Shown in pieces: positions 20,397 through 28,495 of a stretch of DNA of 64,000 nt; position 1 is the stretch's first letter; each line of letters opens with the position of its first letter. The position numbers and the translations under genes were made by a program. Source of the DNA: Pseudomonas sp. PDNC002 (GTDB taxonomy: Bacteria; Pseudomonadota; Gammaproteobacteria; Pseudomonadales; Pseudomonadaceae); contig NZ_CP070356.1 of NCBI RefSeq assembly GCF_016919445.1, positions 4,095,502-4,159,501 on the forward strand, written 5' to 3'. The notes under the pieces are model-generated. The model was not told the origin of the DNA. It was given only the letters and a program-made list of their open reading frames with translations, and made no database searches.

Positions 20397-21766
20397 GGTT
20401 CGATTCCCAGTTTGTCGGTGTAGATGCGGGTCGCCAGCAGCCCGGCGGGCGTCCAGTGGCTGTGGGGCGCCATCAGGGCGACCAGGCGGTGCAGGCGGCT
20501 GCGTGGCGCAAGGGTGGACAGCTCGTTGAGCAGGGCGCGTTCCTCGGCGGCGAACTCCGAGCGCGCCGGCGCAGCATCGGCGGCGCCCTTGTCGTTGCCG
20601 CGCCAGGGGTTGCGCGCGGCAGGTTCGCTCCAGTCGCCGGCGATCCAGTCATGCAGCAACTGCCGCTCGTAGGGGGTGAACACACCGAACATCGCCGCCT
20701 TGTCGCCTGCCACCAGGTTCCACAGGCGGCTGTGAACGGGAGCCTGATGGCGCTTGATCCAGCCCTGGCGTTCCAGTGCGGCGAGGAACTCGCCCATCCG
20801 CCCCGGTACGGCAAGCCACTGGTTGACGGTCTGCCCGCCGATACGGGCGCGGTCGTCATGCATCTGCTGGGCGAAGGGGCGCTTGCGTTCGAGCATGGCG
20901 ATAACCTCGCCGTGCAGGTCGAAGCCGTCGAGAATCTGCCGGTTGGAGAGCCCCGCGTCGTTCAGCCGATAGCCCCGGTGGGCGCGGTGCAGGAAGTGCT
21001 CCACGTCGGCTACCTGGGGCAGGAAGGCGGTCAGCGCTTGCAGAGCCTTGCGTCCATGGCCGCTGGCGGCGTTGTCGATGGTCACGTGCAGGCGGAAATA
21101 CTCGGGGTCGATGCCCAGCTCGCGCAGCTCGTAGCTGGTGATCATCAGGTGCAGCGGCGGTACTTCGTAGCCAAGGTTGTAGCCGAGCACTTCGGGTAGG
21201 TAATCGTCCGCCAGATAGCCCAGCGCCAACTGCAGGGCGCCTTGCAGATAATGCGCATCGCTCAGTTCGAGCGGCGCATCGCAGCCCAGGCTGTCGAGCA
21301 AACGCTGGTAGATCAGCACGTGGTTGCGCGCGGGAATGCCATGGCCCAGTTCTTCCAGGCAGGTGTGCACCAGCGGCAGCAGGCGCGGGTCGCTCCAGTG
21401 ATGCAGGATGCCGTGGAGCCAGGCGCCGTCGACCCGCTTGGTGGGCGCCACCGCCTGGAGAAAATGAAGGGCGTGGGCACGACTATGGAAGTGCCGGCGC
21501 GGCGCACCTTCGCGACGTTCGCGCAGGTAGTCGGCGTAGGCCGAAGCGCTTCGTTCGGCACGGTTGGCGAGCCAGTCCGGCCAGCGCTGGGGATCGGCGG
21601 GCAGGTCGTCCTCGCCGTTATCCCGGGCCTGCAGGTGGCCTTCGAGAAACTCGGCCGCTGCCTCCAGATGACGTTCCGGTGAACGCAGCAGGGCGTTATA
21701 GAGATCGCGGGTGGCGCAGTGCTCGCGGTACGAGGTCGCTGCATTGCGGGATGCTGGCAGTGTCAT
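20393..21766 (-). CDS. Haem-oxygenase-like diiron (HDO) family protein
   Basis: 457-residue, mostly helical protein resembling the iron-containing redox enzyme family (HDO fold, as in UndA and BesC). Likely metal ligands are E138/E139 and H142 (CLEELGHG), E192 (DDYLPEVLGY), and H227, D231 and H237 (HVTIDNAASGH), the E...ExxH...H/DxxxH pattern of that fold. Enzymes of this type use O2 for desaturation, C-C cleavage or N-oxygenation; the substrate here is not evident. The start at 21766 is chosen because longer in-frame versions lack a recognisable site. It is coupled to the methyltransferase and divergent from a YbdK-like ligase. Confidence 0.75.
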   Translation of the reverse strand: MTLPASRNAATSYREHCATRDLYNALLRSPERHLEAAAEFLEGHLQARDNGEDDLPADPQRWPDWLANRAERSASAYADYLRERREGAPRRHFHSRAHALHFLQAVAPTKRVDGAWLHGILHHWSDPRLLPLVHTCLEELGHGIPARNHVLIYQRLLDSLGCDAPLELSDAHYLQGALQLALGYLADDYLPEVLGYNLGYEVPPLHLMITSYELRELGIDPEYFRLHVTIDNAASGHGRKALQALTAFLPQVADVEHFLHRAHRGYRLNDAGLSNRQILDGFDLHGEVIAMLERKRPFAQQMHDDRARIGGQTVNQWLAVPGRMGEFLAALERQGWIKRHQAPVHSRLWNLVAGDKAAMFGVFTPYERQLLHDWIAGDWSEPAARNPWRGNDKGAADAAPARSEFAAEERALLNELSTLAPRSRLHRLVALMAPHSHWTPAGLLATRIYTDKLGIEP

Positions 21767-22012
21767 GCGGTGATCCTCGTGTTGGCCGATGGCTCGTGGG
21801 AAAACGATCTCACGGACCCTCTCGGGGGAATCGCTCTCGGGAAAAGAGATCGCTCTCGGGAAAAGAGTCGCGCTCTTTCTCTTGCGAGTGAGCCTCCAGG
21901 CAAAGGTTTCAACCAAGTGACGAGGCGCCTGTCTGCGCCTCTCATGCTGCGAAAGACTGAACGGTGTCCGGCTGCGCCGCGTCCTACGGCTATCCACCGA
22001 GCGAGGTCCGCC
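21767..22012. promoter_or_regulatory. Divergent spacer with a 19-bp tandem repeat
   Basis: 246 bp between the diiron gene and the ligase gene. ATCGCTCTCGGGAAAAGAG occurs twice head to tail (21830-21848, 21849-21867), with partial further copies of CTCTCGGG/CTCGTGGG nearby. It could be an array of regulator half-sites. Confidence 0.6.
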
Positions 22013-23146
22013 ATGCCTGCCCGCGCCACGCTTCCCCGCTTCGGCATAGAGGAAGAGTTCTTCCTGATCGATGCCGACAGCCTGGACCTCAGCCGAGCCG
22101 TCCCCCTGGGGTTTTCCCATGCCTGCCGTGGTGTGCTCGGCGACGAGGTGGCGGAGGAACTCTTCGAGTGCCAGTACGAACTGGTGAGCCCGGTGCTGCG
22201 GAACCTGCACTCGGCCGCCGCCTTCCTCGCCGACCGCCGCCAGCGCCTGCGCGTGATCGCCCGCAGCCATGGTCTGGAAACGCTCTGCGTTGCCGCCCAT
22301 CCGTTCACGCGCCTGCATCGCCAGGCGCCGGCCTACCGGCCTCGCTACCGCCAGCTGTTCGTCGAGGAAGGCCAGGTGGCGCGGCAAAGCCTGCTCAGCG
22401 GGTTGCACGTGCATGCCGAGGCGAAGGGCGTGGATCGCGTGAAACTGATGAACCGCGTGCTGCCCTGGTTGCCGTTGCTGCTGGCGCTGAGCGGTTCGTC
22501 GCCTTTCTGGGGCGGACGCGATACCGGGTTGGCCAGCTATCGCCAGTCACTGTGCGGCGAGTGGCCGCGCATGGGCGTGCCGCCGTACTTCACCGGGGAG
22601 GCGGCCTGGCAGCGTTATGTCGGCCTGCTGCTGCAATACGGCCTGATGGGCGAGCCCGGGCATGCGTGGTGGTTTCTGCGCCCGTCGGCGCGCTATCCGA
22701 CGCTGGAGTTACGGATCACCGATGCCTGCCCACGCATCGACGATGTGCTGTGCATCGCGGGCCTGTTTCGCCTGTTGGTGGCACAGGCCGGCGAGGCGAA
22801 GGATCCAGATGATTGCCATTGGCAACGGGCGCTGCTCGCGGAGAACTTCTGGCAGGCGAGACGACACGGATGCGCGGCGCGCTTCCTGGTGGAGGACGAC
22901 CACCTGGTGACCGCGTCGGGGTGGCTGGCGATGGCGCGCAGGGCCTGCTCGGCGTTTCTCGACGCGGAGGGCGAACGGGTATTCGACTGGGCAGCGAAGA
23001 TCATCGAGGAGGGCAACAGTGCCGAGCGCCAGCGGGCGGTCTATCGGCAGGTATGCCGGAGGGGTGGTTCGGAGCGTGACGCCCTGCGCGCGGTGGCGCG
23101 GCACCTGATGGTGGAGAACCGGCGGCCACCCGACTACTCGGACTGA
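22013..23146 (+). CDS. YbdK-like glutamate-cysteine ligase family (carboxylate-amine ligase)
   Basis: 377-residue GCS2/YbdK-type ATP-dependent carboxylate-amine ligase. The hallmark FGIEEEFFLID (residues 10-20) holds the metal- and substrate-binding Glu residues. LSGLHVHAEAKG (the conserved H-V-H) and TLELRITDACPR follow. YbdK has weak gamma-glutamylcysteine ligase activity; physiological substrates of most homologues are unknown. ATG 22013 gives the family-typical N-terminus; a longer frame back to 21719 overlaps the divergent gene and is rejected. It could act with the divergent diiron protein, but that is only suggested by position. Confidence 0.82.
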   Translation: MPARATLPRFGIEEEFFLIDADSLDLSRAVPLGFSHACRGVLGDEVAEELFECQYELVSPVLRNLHSAAAFLADRRQRLRVIARSHGLETLCVAAHPFTRLHRQAPAYRPRYRQLFVEEGQVARQSLLSGLHVHAEAKGVDRVKLMNRVLPWLPLLLALSGSSPFWGGRDTGLASYRQSLCGEWPRMGVPPYFTGEAAWQRYVGLLLQYGLMGEPGHAWWFLRPSARYPTLELRITDACPRIDDVLCIAGLFRLLVAQAGEAKDPDDCHWQRALLAENFWQARRHGCAARFLVEDDHLVTASGWLAMARRACSAFLDAEGERVFDWAAKIIEEGNSAERQRAVYRQVCRRGGSERDALRAVARHLMVENRRPPDYSD

Positions 23147-23175
23147 CGGCGGCCGCCGGGGGTACGTTTTCTCTC

Positions 23176-23328
23176 TTATTGCGACCCGTCGTTCAGGCCG
23201 TCCTGGTGGGCGGCGGACAGGTGTGGCTCCTGCCGGCTGTCCTCCGGTTCGATGTCGACCAGCTCCTCCAGGGCCTCTTCGCGGGTCACTTTCGGGTCCG
23301 GATCGGGGGTGTCGTGTGGGGTCTTCAT
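23176..23328 (-). CDS. Small acidic hypothetical protein (50 residues)
   Basis: Begins MKTPHDTPDPDPKVTREEAL and ends DGLNDGSQ. It is rich in D, E and P with no membrane segment. A GAGGG site sits about 8 nt before the ATG. It lies 10 bp downstream of the 119-residue gene on the same strand, so probably the same operon. The function is unknown; such small acidic proteins are frequent among Pseudomonas stress genes. Confidence 0.65.
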   Translation of the reverse strand: MKTPHDTPDPDPKVTREEALEELVDIEPEDSRQEPHLSAAHQDGLNDGSQ

Positions 23329-23338
23329 GGAGATGCCC

Positions 23339-23698
23339 TCACTTTCCAGCCATCGCCCGCAGGCGCGAGCCGGCCACCACCACCTTGCGTGGCCGATGCG
23401 TCGGGTTCACCGGGACGAAGGTCTGCAACTCGATGCGTTTGAGGAACCAGTCGACGTTGTCTTCCTCCAGCGGGCCCTCGATGGTCATCAGGTCGCGGCG
23501 AATACGTTCGACCAAGTTGTTCAGCAGCACGCCATTGCGCTGTTCCTCCTGCTGGATGACGCGGGACATCAGACGCTTGCCGGATGCGTTGCGCAGATTG
23601 ATCAGCAGGGTGCCGTCGGGGCGGCCGACGAATTGCGGGCGATAGTCGGTGAACAGGTTGCTCAGATGTTCGATGGCAGTGTCGCGGCAGCTGGACAT
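23339..23698 (-). CDS. Hypothetical protein, DUF3509-like
   Basis: 119 residues, MSSCRDTAIEHLSNLFTDYR at the start. The central part (RPDGTLLINLRNASGKRLMSRVIQ followed by an amphipathic helix LVERIRRDL) resembles the small Pseudomonas DUF3509 family, recalled from memory and not verified. A good GGGAGGGA site precedes the ATG. The 50-residue gene follows. No function is known. Confidence 0.7.
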   Translation of the reverse strand: MSSCRDTAIEHLSNLFTDYRPQFVGRPDGTLLINLRNASGKRLMSRVIQQEEQRNGVLLNNLVERIRRDLMTIEGPLEEDNVDWFLKRIELQTFVPVNPTHRPRKVVVAGSRLRAMAGK

Positions 23699-24085
23699 GG
23701 AATTCCCTCCCAGGGGTGGTTGAAGCCAAGGGCGGCTGGAGCAGGGAACGTTGCATCAGCCGTTCCAGGTCGGGAGAAACTGTCTCATCGGCTTAACAGG
23801 TTGTAATTGCTGGCATTCCGCGAAACGTGCTGGCCCATGGACATGAGCAATCTGCAAGGTTGCGCGGCAAACGGGCTGGATATTGCACGGGCGCGGGGGC
23901 GGCGGTGGATGGGCGACCTTCCGTCCGAAATCCCCGGCGATGGTGTGGAGCCACGCCCGACAGCGCGCCGTACGGTGACTGGCTATTGGCACGATCACCG
24001 GCGCTGGGCGTGGCCGCCGGGCGAATGGCCACCATTTCGCTCCTGTGCACGCGGGCTAGGGTGGAGGCTGGGAAGGGAGGTGGCC
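23699..24085. other. Divergent spacer, no gene called
   Basis: 387 bp between the minus-strand DUF3509-like gene and the plus-strand DUF1652-like gene. ORFs can be drawn here (for example from 23807) but lack a ribosome-binding site and run into the DUF1652-like gene. CGGGAGAAAC at 23773-23782 also occurs upstream of the 28227 gene (28310). Nothing else stands out. Confidence 0.5.
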
Positions 24086-24316
24086 ATGACGCAATTCCGA
24101 CGCCTGGACGTGGAGGCCGTACTGCACGAAGCCTATCCGCTGTTCAGCTTTTCTTGCTGCCGGGAAGCCGGCGGCCGCTACTCCATCAGCCTGGGCAGCC
24201 AGTTGGCGGCGATGCCGCGCACCACGGTGGTCGGCATCCACGGCAACGAGCTGTCCACCGCGATCCGTGTACGTAGCCTCGGCATGGAGCTGATCAACAG
24301 CTTCATCGACCAGTAG
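24086..24316 (+). CDS. Small protein, DUF1652-like
   Basis: 76 residues starting MTQFRRLDVEAVLHEAYPLF, with a FSFSCCREAGGRYSISL strand region and a VVGIHGNELSTAIRVRSLGMEL C-terminal part. The size and pattern resemble Pseudomonas DUF1652 proteins (compared from memory). The start is set by AAGGGAGG eight nt upstream. The CC pair at residues 24-25 is notable. Function unknown. Confidence 0.7.
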   Translation: MTQFRRLDVEAVLHEAYPLFSFSCCREAGGRYSISLGSQLAAMPRTTVVGIHGNELSTAIRVRSLGMELINSFIDQ

Positions 24317-24359
24317 TCTCCCGCGGCGTGGCGCGATGCCACGACCCATCGGCGAAAAA

Positions 24360-24390
24360 CCTGAACTCCTGCGCCGTGCTTTGGCTCAAC
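24360..24390 (+). promoter_or_regulatory. CCTGAACT stress-type promoter element (24466 gene / ligD)
   Basis: GGCGAAAAA followed by CCTGAACTC (24360-24368), then CTCAAC after 16 nt. It ends 98 bp before the ATG of the acidic protein gene that precedes ligD. It matches the katE, glgP and glgE elements. Confidence 0.5.
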
Positions 24391-24398
24391 CGGCTGAA

Positions 24399-24462
24399 TG
24401 CACCGGTGAACCATTGCATCGGTGAACCATTGCACCGGTAAACCATTGCACAGGAGAACGTC
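24399..24462. repeat. 16-bp tandem repeat in the 5' leader, last copy forms the RBS
   Basis: TGCACCGGTGAACCAT (24399-24414), TGCATCGGTGAACCAT (24415-24430), TGCACCGGTAAACCAT (24431-24446) and a degenerate fourth TGCACAGGAGAACGTC (24447-24462), in which CCGGTG has become the Shine-Dalgarno AGGAG. Copy number changes here would alter the leader without touching the coding region. Confidence 0.85.
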
Positions 24463-24465
24463 GCC

Positions 24466-24897
24466 ATGACCGAACCTCGCCAGCAGCACATCGAAATCGA
24501 CGACACCGAAGACCGCATGGGCAGCGTGCGCGAACTGGACTTCGAGAAAGAACCCGAAGGCCGTATCGGCGACGAGCGCTCGCCGGAGGACGTGGAGCGC
24601 GAGTTTCCCGCGAAGCGGCGTCGCGAAATGGGCCTTACCGGCGGCGAGACGCTGGGCGACAGCGCCGTGGAGGATGGCGTGAGCATGGATGACCTGGCGC
24701 CGGAGACGCTGATCGACGAGGACGGCACCGAATCCCCGCTCGATCCGGCCGACGCCCGGCCGGCGGATCGCGACCTGCGCATTGTCCGTGGCAGCGAGAT
24801 CGGCGCGGGCGGCGGCCTCGACGAGGCGGAGGAGGGGCGTGTGCATCCGCTGGACGGCAAGCCCTGGGACGAATCCGACCCCGACGAGGAGCAGTGA
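24466..24897 (+). CDS. Acidic, probably disordered protein upstream of ligD
   Basis: 143 residues, about a third D/E, no membrane or globular core apparent. Short motifs DRMGSVRELDFE, TGGETLGD and HPLDGKPWD look conserved-type. Similar Pseudomonas proteins have been labelled HPr-related phosphotransferase proteins, but no HPr active-site His is visible, so that name is not used. It ends 3 bp before the ligD start, so it is co-transcribed and possibly functionally tied to LigD or to stress survival. Confidence 0.75.
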   Translation: MTEPRQQHIEIDDTEDRMGSVRELDFEKEPEGRIGDERSPEDVEREFPAKRRREMGLTGGETLGDSAVEDGVSMDDLAPETLIDEDGTESPLDPADARPADRDLRIVRGSEIGAGGGLDEAEEGRVHPLDGKPWDESDPDEEQ

Positions 24898-24900
24898 CCC

Positions 24901-27447
24901 ATGGCTCGCGCGCAGGCCGCGAGCGCCAGCCTGTTGGGCGAGTACGCCCGCAAGCGCGACTTCAGCGGCACGCCGGAACCCAGTGGCGCCGCGCCGGCTA
25001 GCCACGCCGGGGAGCATGCCTTCGTGGTGCAGAAGCACGACGCCAGCCACCTGCACTATGACTTCCGCCTGGAGCTGGATGGCGTGCTCAAGAGCTGGGC
25101 GGTGCCAAAGGGCCCGTGCCTGGACCCGAGCGTGAAGCGCCTGGCCATCGAAGTGGAAGATCACCCGCTGGACTATGCGCGCTTCGAAGGGCATATCCCC
25201 GAAGGGCACTATGGCGCCGGGGACGTCATCGTCTGGGACGAGGGGCGCTGGACACCCATCGGTGATCCGCACCAGGGACTGAAGAGCGGGCACCTGAAGT
25301 TCCGTCTCGACGGCAGCAAGCTGGCCGGCAGCTGGAACCTGGTCCGCACCCGTATGGCCGGCCGCCAGCCGCAGTGGTTCCTGATCAAGGGGCGTGATGC
25401 CGAGGCGCGGGATTACCCACGCTTCGACATCCTCAACGAGGCACCGCTGAGCGTGGTCAGCGGGCAGCCGCTGCCCAGCGAAGCCAAGGCCGGCACGCCG
25501 GCAGCATCGGCTGGGACGGTGAAGAAAACCGCGAAGGCGAAGTCAGCTACAGCGAACAAGGCGGGCAAGGCCAGGCTGCCCGCTGCGCTGTCCCCGCAAC
25601 TCGCCACCCTGGTGGACGCGCCGCCGCCCGGCGACTGGCGCTATGAGATCAAGATCGACGGCTATCGCCTTCTCGCGCGCATCGACGCCGGCAAGGTCAA
25701 GCTGCTGACGCGCAATGGCCACGACTGGTCGAAGAAACTGCCGGAGCTGTGCGAGGCACTGGCCGGGCTGCCGCTCGAGTCCGCCTGGCTGGATGGCGAG
25801 ATACTGGTGATGGACGAGGAGGGCCGACCGGACTTCCAGCGCTTGCAGAATGCCTTCGATGCCCAGCTCTCCAGCGACATCCACTACACCCTGTTCGACC
25901 TGCTCTGGCTCGATGGCGTGGACTACCGGAACACGCCGTTGGAAGAGCGGCGCGGCGCCTTGCAGAAGGCATTGCGCGGCAACCACAACGAACGTCTGCG
26001 CTACTCCGAAGACTTCAGCGACGATCCACGCAGCATTCTCGACAGCGCTTGTCGCCTGGGCCTGGAAGGGCTGATCGGCAAGCGCGCCGGCAGTGTCTAC
26101 GTGGAGAAACGTTCCAGCGACTGGATCAAGCTCAAGTGCAAGCGCCGCCAGGAGTTCGTCATCGTCGGCTACAGCGAGCCCAAGGGTTCGCGCTCGCATT
26201 TCGGCGCGTTGCTGCTCGGGCTGCACGGCGCCGACGGAGACCTGCGCTACGCCGGGAAGGTCGGCACCGGTTTCAGCGCGGCGAGCCTGAAGGCCATCCA
26301 CCAGCAGCTCGAACCGCTGCGGCGCAAGACCTGCCCGCTGGCGCAACCGCCAACGGGCGCCGACGCCAGGGGCGTGACCTGGTTGCGCCCGGAGCTGGTG
26401 TGCGAAGTGGCGTTCGCCGAGATGACCCGCGAAGGCCTGGTGCGCCAGGCGGTGTTCCATGGCCTGCGCAGCGACAAGCCGGCCGAAGCCATCGTCGAGG
26501 AGAAGCCGAAGAAGGCCGCCGCCACGGGGAAGACCGTCAAGTCCGGCGCTGCGACCGCGCTCGGCAATACCCTGGAAGGTGTGACCATTACCCATCCCGA
26601 GCGGGTGATCGATCCGGCCAGCGGGCTGCGCAAGATCGACGCCGCGCGCTACTACGCCAAAGCCGCCGAACGCATGCTGCCATGGCTGGCCGACCGGCCG
26701 GTGTCGCTGGTCCGCGCCCCGGACGGCGTCGTCGGCGAGCAGTTCTTCCAGCGCCACGCCTCACGGACCGAAATCCCCGGCGCGGAGCAGCTCGACCCGG
26801 TACTCGACCCCGGCCACGCGCCGCTGCTGCGCATCGCTTCGGCCAAGGGGCTGGTGGGTGCGGCGCAGATGGGGGCGTTGGAATTGCACACCTGGAATGC
26901 CGCCATCGATGACCTGGAGAAACCCGACCGTTTTGTCCTCGACCTGGACCCGGACCCGGCGCTGCCCTGGCAACGGATGATCGAGGCCACCCAGCTGGCC
27001 CTGACGTTGCTCGATGAACTGGGGCTGGCGGCCTTCCTCAAGACCAGCGGCGGCAAGGGCATGCACATCCTGGTGCCGCTGCAGCGCCGGCATGACTGGG
27101 ACGAGGTGAAGGACTTCGCCCACGCGATCGGCAAACACATGGCGCAGTTGATGCCGGATCGCTTCAGCGCCGTATCCGGGCCGAAGAATCGGGTGGGCAG
27201 GATCTTCATCGACTACCTGCGCAACAGCCGTGGTGCCAGCACCGTCTGCGTGTGGTCGGTGCGTGCGCGGGAGGGCTTGCCGGTGTCGGTGCCGATCAGT
27301 CGTGACGAACTGCCCGGACTCAAGGGCGCCAACCAGTGGACCATCGCCACTGTCGACGAACGCCTGGCTGCCACCGATCCCTGGGCGGACTGGGCCAAGA
27401 CCCGGCAGCGTCTGACCCGCACGATGCGCGAGCAGCTCGGGAAGTAG
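24901..27447 (+). CDS. ligD: Multifunctional DNA ligase D (NHEJ)
   Basis: 848-residue LigD in the Pseudomonas order phosphoesterase, ligase, polymerase. About residues 30-170 are the 3'-phosphoesterase (HDASHLHYDFRLELDG, EGHYGAGDVIVWDEG). Residues about 235-530 are the ATP-dependent ligase, with nucleotidyl-acceptor K251 in YEIKIDGYRLL and motif V-type WIKLKCKRRQEF. Residues about 560-848 are the primase/polymerase (DLDPDPALPW with the metal-binding Asp pair, TSGGKGMHI). Two Ala/Lys-rich linkers separate the domains. It seals double-strand breaks with Ku, encoded 4.9 kb downstream. Confidence 0.97.
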   Translation: MARAQAASASLLGEYARKRDFSGTPEPSGAAPASHAGEHAFVVQKHDASHLHYDFRLELDGVLKSWAVPKGPCLDPSVKRLAIEVEDHPLDYARFEGHIPEGHYGAGDVIVWDEGRWTPIGDPHQGLKSGHLKFRLDGSKLAGSWNLVRTRMAGRQPQWFLIKGRDAEARDYPRFDILNEAPLSVVSGQPLPSEAKAGTPAASAGTVKKTAKAKSATANKAGKARLPAALSPQLATLVDAPPPGDWRYEIKIDGYRLLARIDAGKVKLLTRNGHDWSKKLPELCEALAGLPLESAWLDGEILVMDEEGRPDFQRLQNAFDAQLSSDIHYTLFDLLWLDGVDYRNTPLEERRGALQKALRGNHNERLRYSEDFSDDPRSILDSACRLGLEGLIGKRAGSVYVEKRSSDWIKLKCKRRQEFVIVGYSEPKGSRSHFGALLLGLHGADGDLRYAGKVGTGFSAASLKAIHQQLEPLRRKTCPLAQPPTGADARGVTWLRPELVCEVAFAEMTREGLVRQAVFHGLRSDKPAEAIVEEKPKKAAATGKTVKSGAATALGNTLEGVTITHPERVIDPASGLRKIDAARYYAKAAERMLPWLADRPVSLVRAPDGVVGEQFFQRHASRTEIPGAEQLDPVLDPGHAPLLRIASAKGLVGAAQMGALELHTWNAAIDDLEKPDRFVLDLDPDPALPWQRMIEATQLALTLLDELGLAAFLKTSGGKGMHILVPLQRRHDWDEVKDFAHAIGKHMAQLMPDRFSAVSGPKNRVGRIFIDYLRNSRGASTVCVWSVRAREGLPVSVPISRDELPGLKGANQWTIATVDERLAATDPWADWAKTRQRLTRTMREQLGK

Positions 27448-27453
27448 CGATGA

Positions 27454-27485
27454 CGGTGGGCGGCGGCCCTGACCGCCGCCCACCG
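27454..27485. terminator. 13-bp perfect hairpin between convergent genes
   Basis: CGGTGGGCGGCGG / CCGCCGCCCACCG with a 6-nt loop, between ligD and the DUF883-like gene. There is no T-tract, so it may block read-through or protect 3' ends. Confidence 0.6.
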
Positions 27486-27493
27486 CGCCGGGA

Positions 27494-27811
27494 TCAGCGC
27501 TGGTAGCGGCTCAACGCACAGGCCGCGGCGAGCACGCCGGCGGCAGCGGCCAGGATCGCGGCGGTCTGCCAGGGATGCTCGCCGACGTATTCGCCGCTGG
27601 CCCGAACCGCGCGACGACCGCGCTGGACGAGATGCTGGCTGGTCTCGCGGCTTTCATCCACGAGATCCCGCAGTTTCGCCTTGAACGCCGGCAGGTCCTC
27701 GGCGGCCATATCGCGGCCGCTGGCCAGCAGGCTTTCCAGGTCGTTCACCAGGGATTGCAGTTCTTCTATGCCGCTGTTGCGGGAGGTGGGGAACCATCGG
27801 TAGCTGCCCAT
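27494..27811 (-). CDS. DUF883/ElaB-YqjD-like inner-membrane protein
   Basis: 105 residues: a long amphipathic/coiled helix (about residues 15-75, VNDLESLLASGRDMAAEDL), then GEYVGEHPWQTAAILAAAAG and a single C-terminal membrane segment ending in SRYQR. This is the ElaB/YqjD layout, stress-induced C-tail-anchored proteins that can bind ribosomes in stationary phase. It lies 38 bp downstream of the Lys-rich gene on the same strand. Confidence 0.85.
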   Translation of the reverse strand: MGSYRWFPTSRNSGIEELQSLVNDLESLLASGRDMAAEDLPAFKAKLRDLVDESRETSQHLVQRGRRAVRASGEYVGEHPWQTAAILAAAAGVLAAACALSRYQR

Positions 27812-27849
27812 GGGTGTCTCCTTGTGGTTGGGTGAATGCGTGTGGGGTT

Positions 27850-28227
27850 TCAGGACGCCGTGCGCAGCGCATCGATCAGCTGCTGCTTGCGCATGCCCGA
27901 GCGTCCGGCGATGTGGCGGGTGCGGGCGCGGTTGAGCAGTTCCGCCTTGGTCATCGACTCCAGCGACGGGTCGGGGCGCGGCACGCCCTGCTTGGTGGCC
28001 ACCGCGCGGCGCGCCGAGGCTTTGCGCGCCGCGCTCTTGGCGGTCGCGCTTTTCTTCTGGCCGGAGCCGCCGGTGCGTTCGCCGCCGCCGGATTGCTTGT
28101 TCACCGTGGCCCAGGCACGGGCCTCCGCTTCGCCCTTGGAAACGCCGCGTTCCTCGTAGCTTTCCTCGATGTGCTCGGCCTTGCGCTTCTGCTTGTCGGT
28201 GTACTTGTCTTTGCTACCCCGTGGCAT
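27850..28227 (-). CDS. Basic protein with C-terminal Rho_N/SAP-like helix pair
   Basis: 125 residues. The N-terminal part (MPRGSKDKYTDKQKRKAEHI...YEERGVSKGEAEARAWATVN) is a charged helical region common in Pseudomonas. The middle is an Ala/Lys/Arg-rich linker. The end (MTKAELLNRARTRHIAGRSG then KQQLIDALR) matches the Rho N-terminal/SAP-like nucleic-acid-binding helices. A DNA- or RNA-binding stress protein is likely, but its target is unknown. The start at 28227 has an AGGAG site; the longer frame is rejected. Confidence 0.75.
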   Translation of the reverse strand: MPRGSKDKYTDKQKRKAEHIEESYEERGVSKGEAEARAWATVNKQSGGGERTGGSGQKKSATAKSAARKASARRAVATKQGVPRPDPSLESMTKAELLNRARTRHIAGRSGMRKQQLIDALRTAS

Positions 28228-28379
28228 GGCGGTTCTCCTGTGGCTGCTGGTCGTTCTCCGCCCGGCATGGCGACGCGCATGCGCAACCACTCCGCCGGGC
28301 AGGTTCTATTCGGGAGAAACCGCTCGTCGCTGAGCGTTCAGCGATTCTGATGAACGGGCCCTGCCGCCAGGGGAAAAGG

Positions 28380-28410
28380 TCTGAACTCATCGTTTTCGCT
28401 GAGGACAGAT
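28380..28410 (+). promoter_or_regulatory. TCTGAACT stress-type promoter element (glgP)
   Basis: GGGGAAAAGG followed by TCTGAACTC (28380-28388), ending 108 bp before the glgP ATG. It is the least exact of the four copies downstream of the -35-like part. A related GCTGAACG on the minus strand (about 28335-28342) lies ~108 bp from the divergent 28227 start. Confidence 0.42.
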
Positions 28411-28495
28411 GCACTGGGGCATGTCGCGGCCGGGTCAACTGGTCGGGGCGTGCCCGGCAATCCCCAGGTTTTCGCGACCATCACAGGAGACGGCA

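Noticed and set aside
21719-22012. Longer N-terminus for the YbdK-like ligase
   Set aside because: It would overlap the divergent diiron gene and contains the 19-bp repeat; the GCS2 fold begins just after the ATG at 22013.
24399-24462. Possible CRISPR array
   Set aside because: The 16-bp units are directly adjacent with no spacers, and there are no cas genes in the window.
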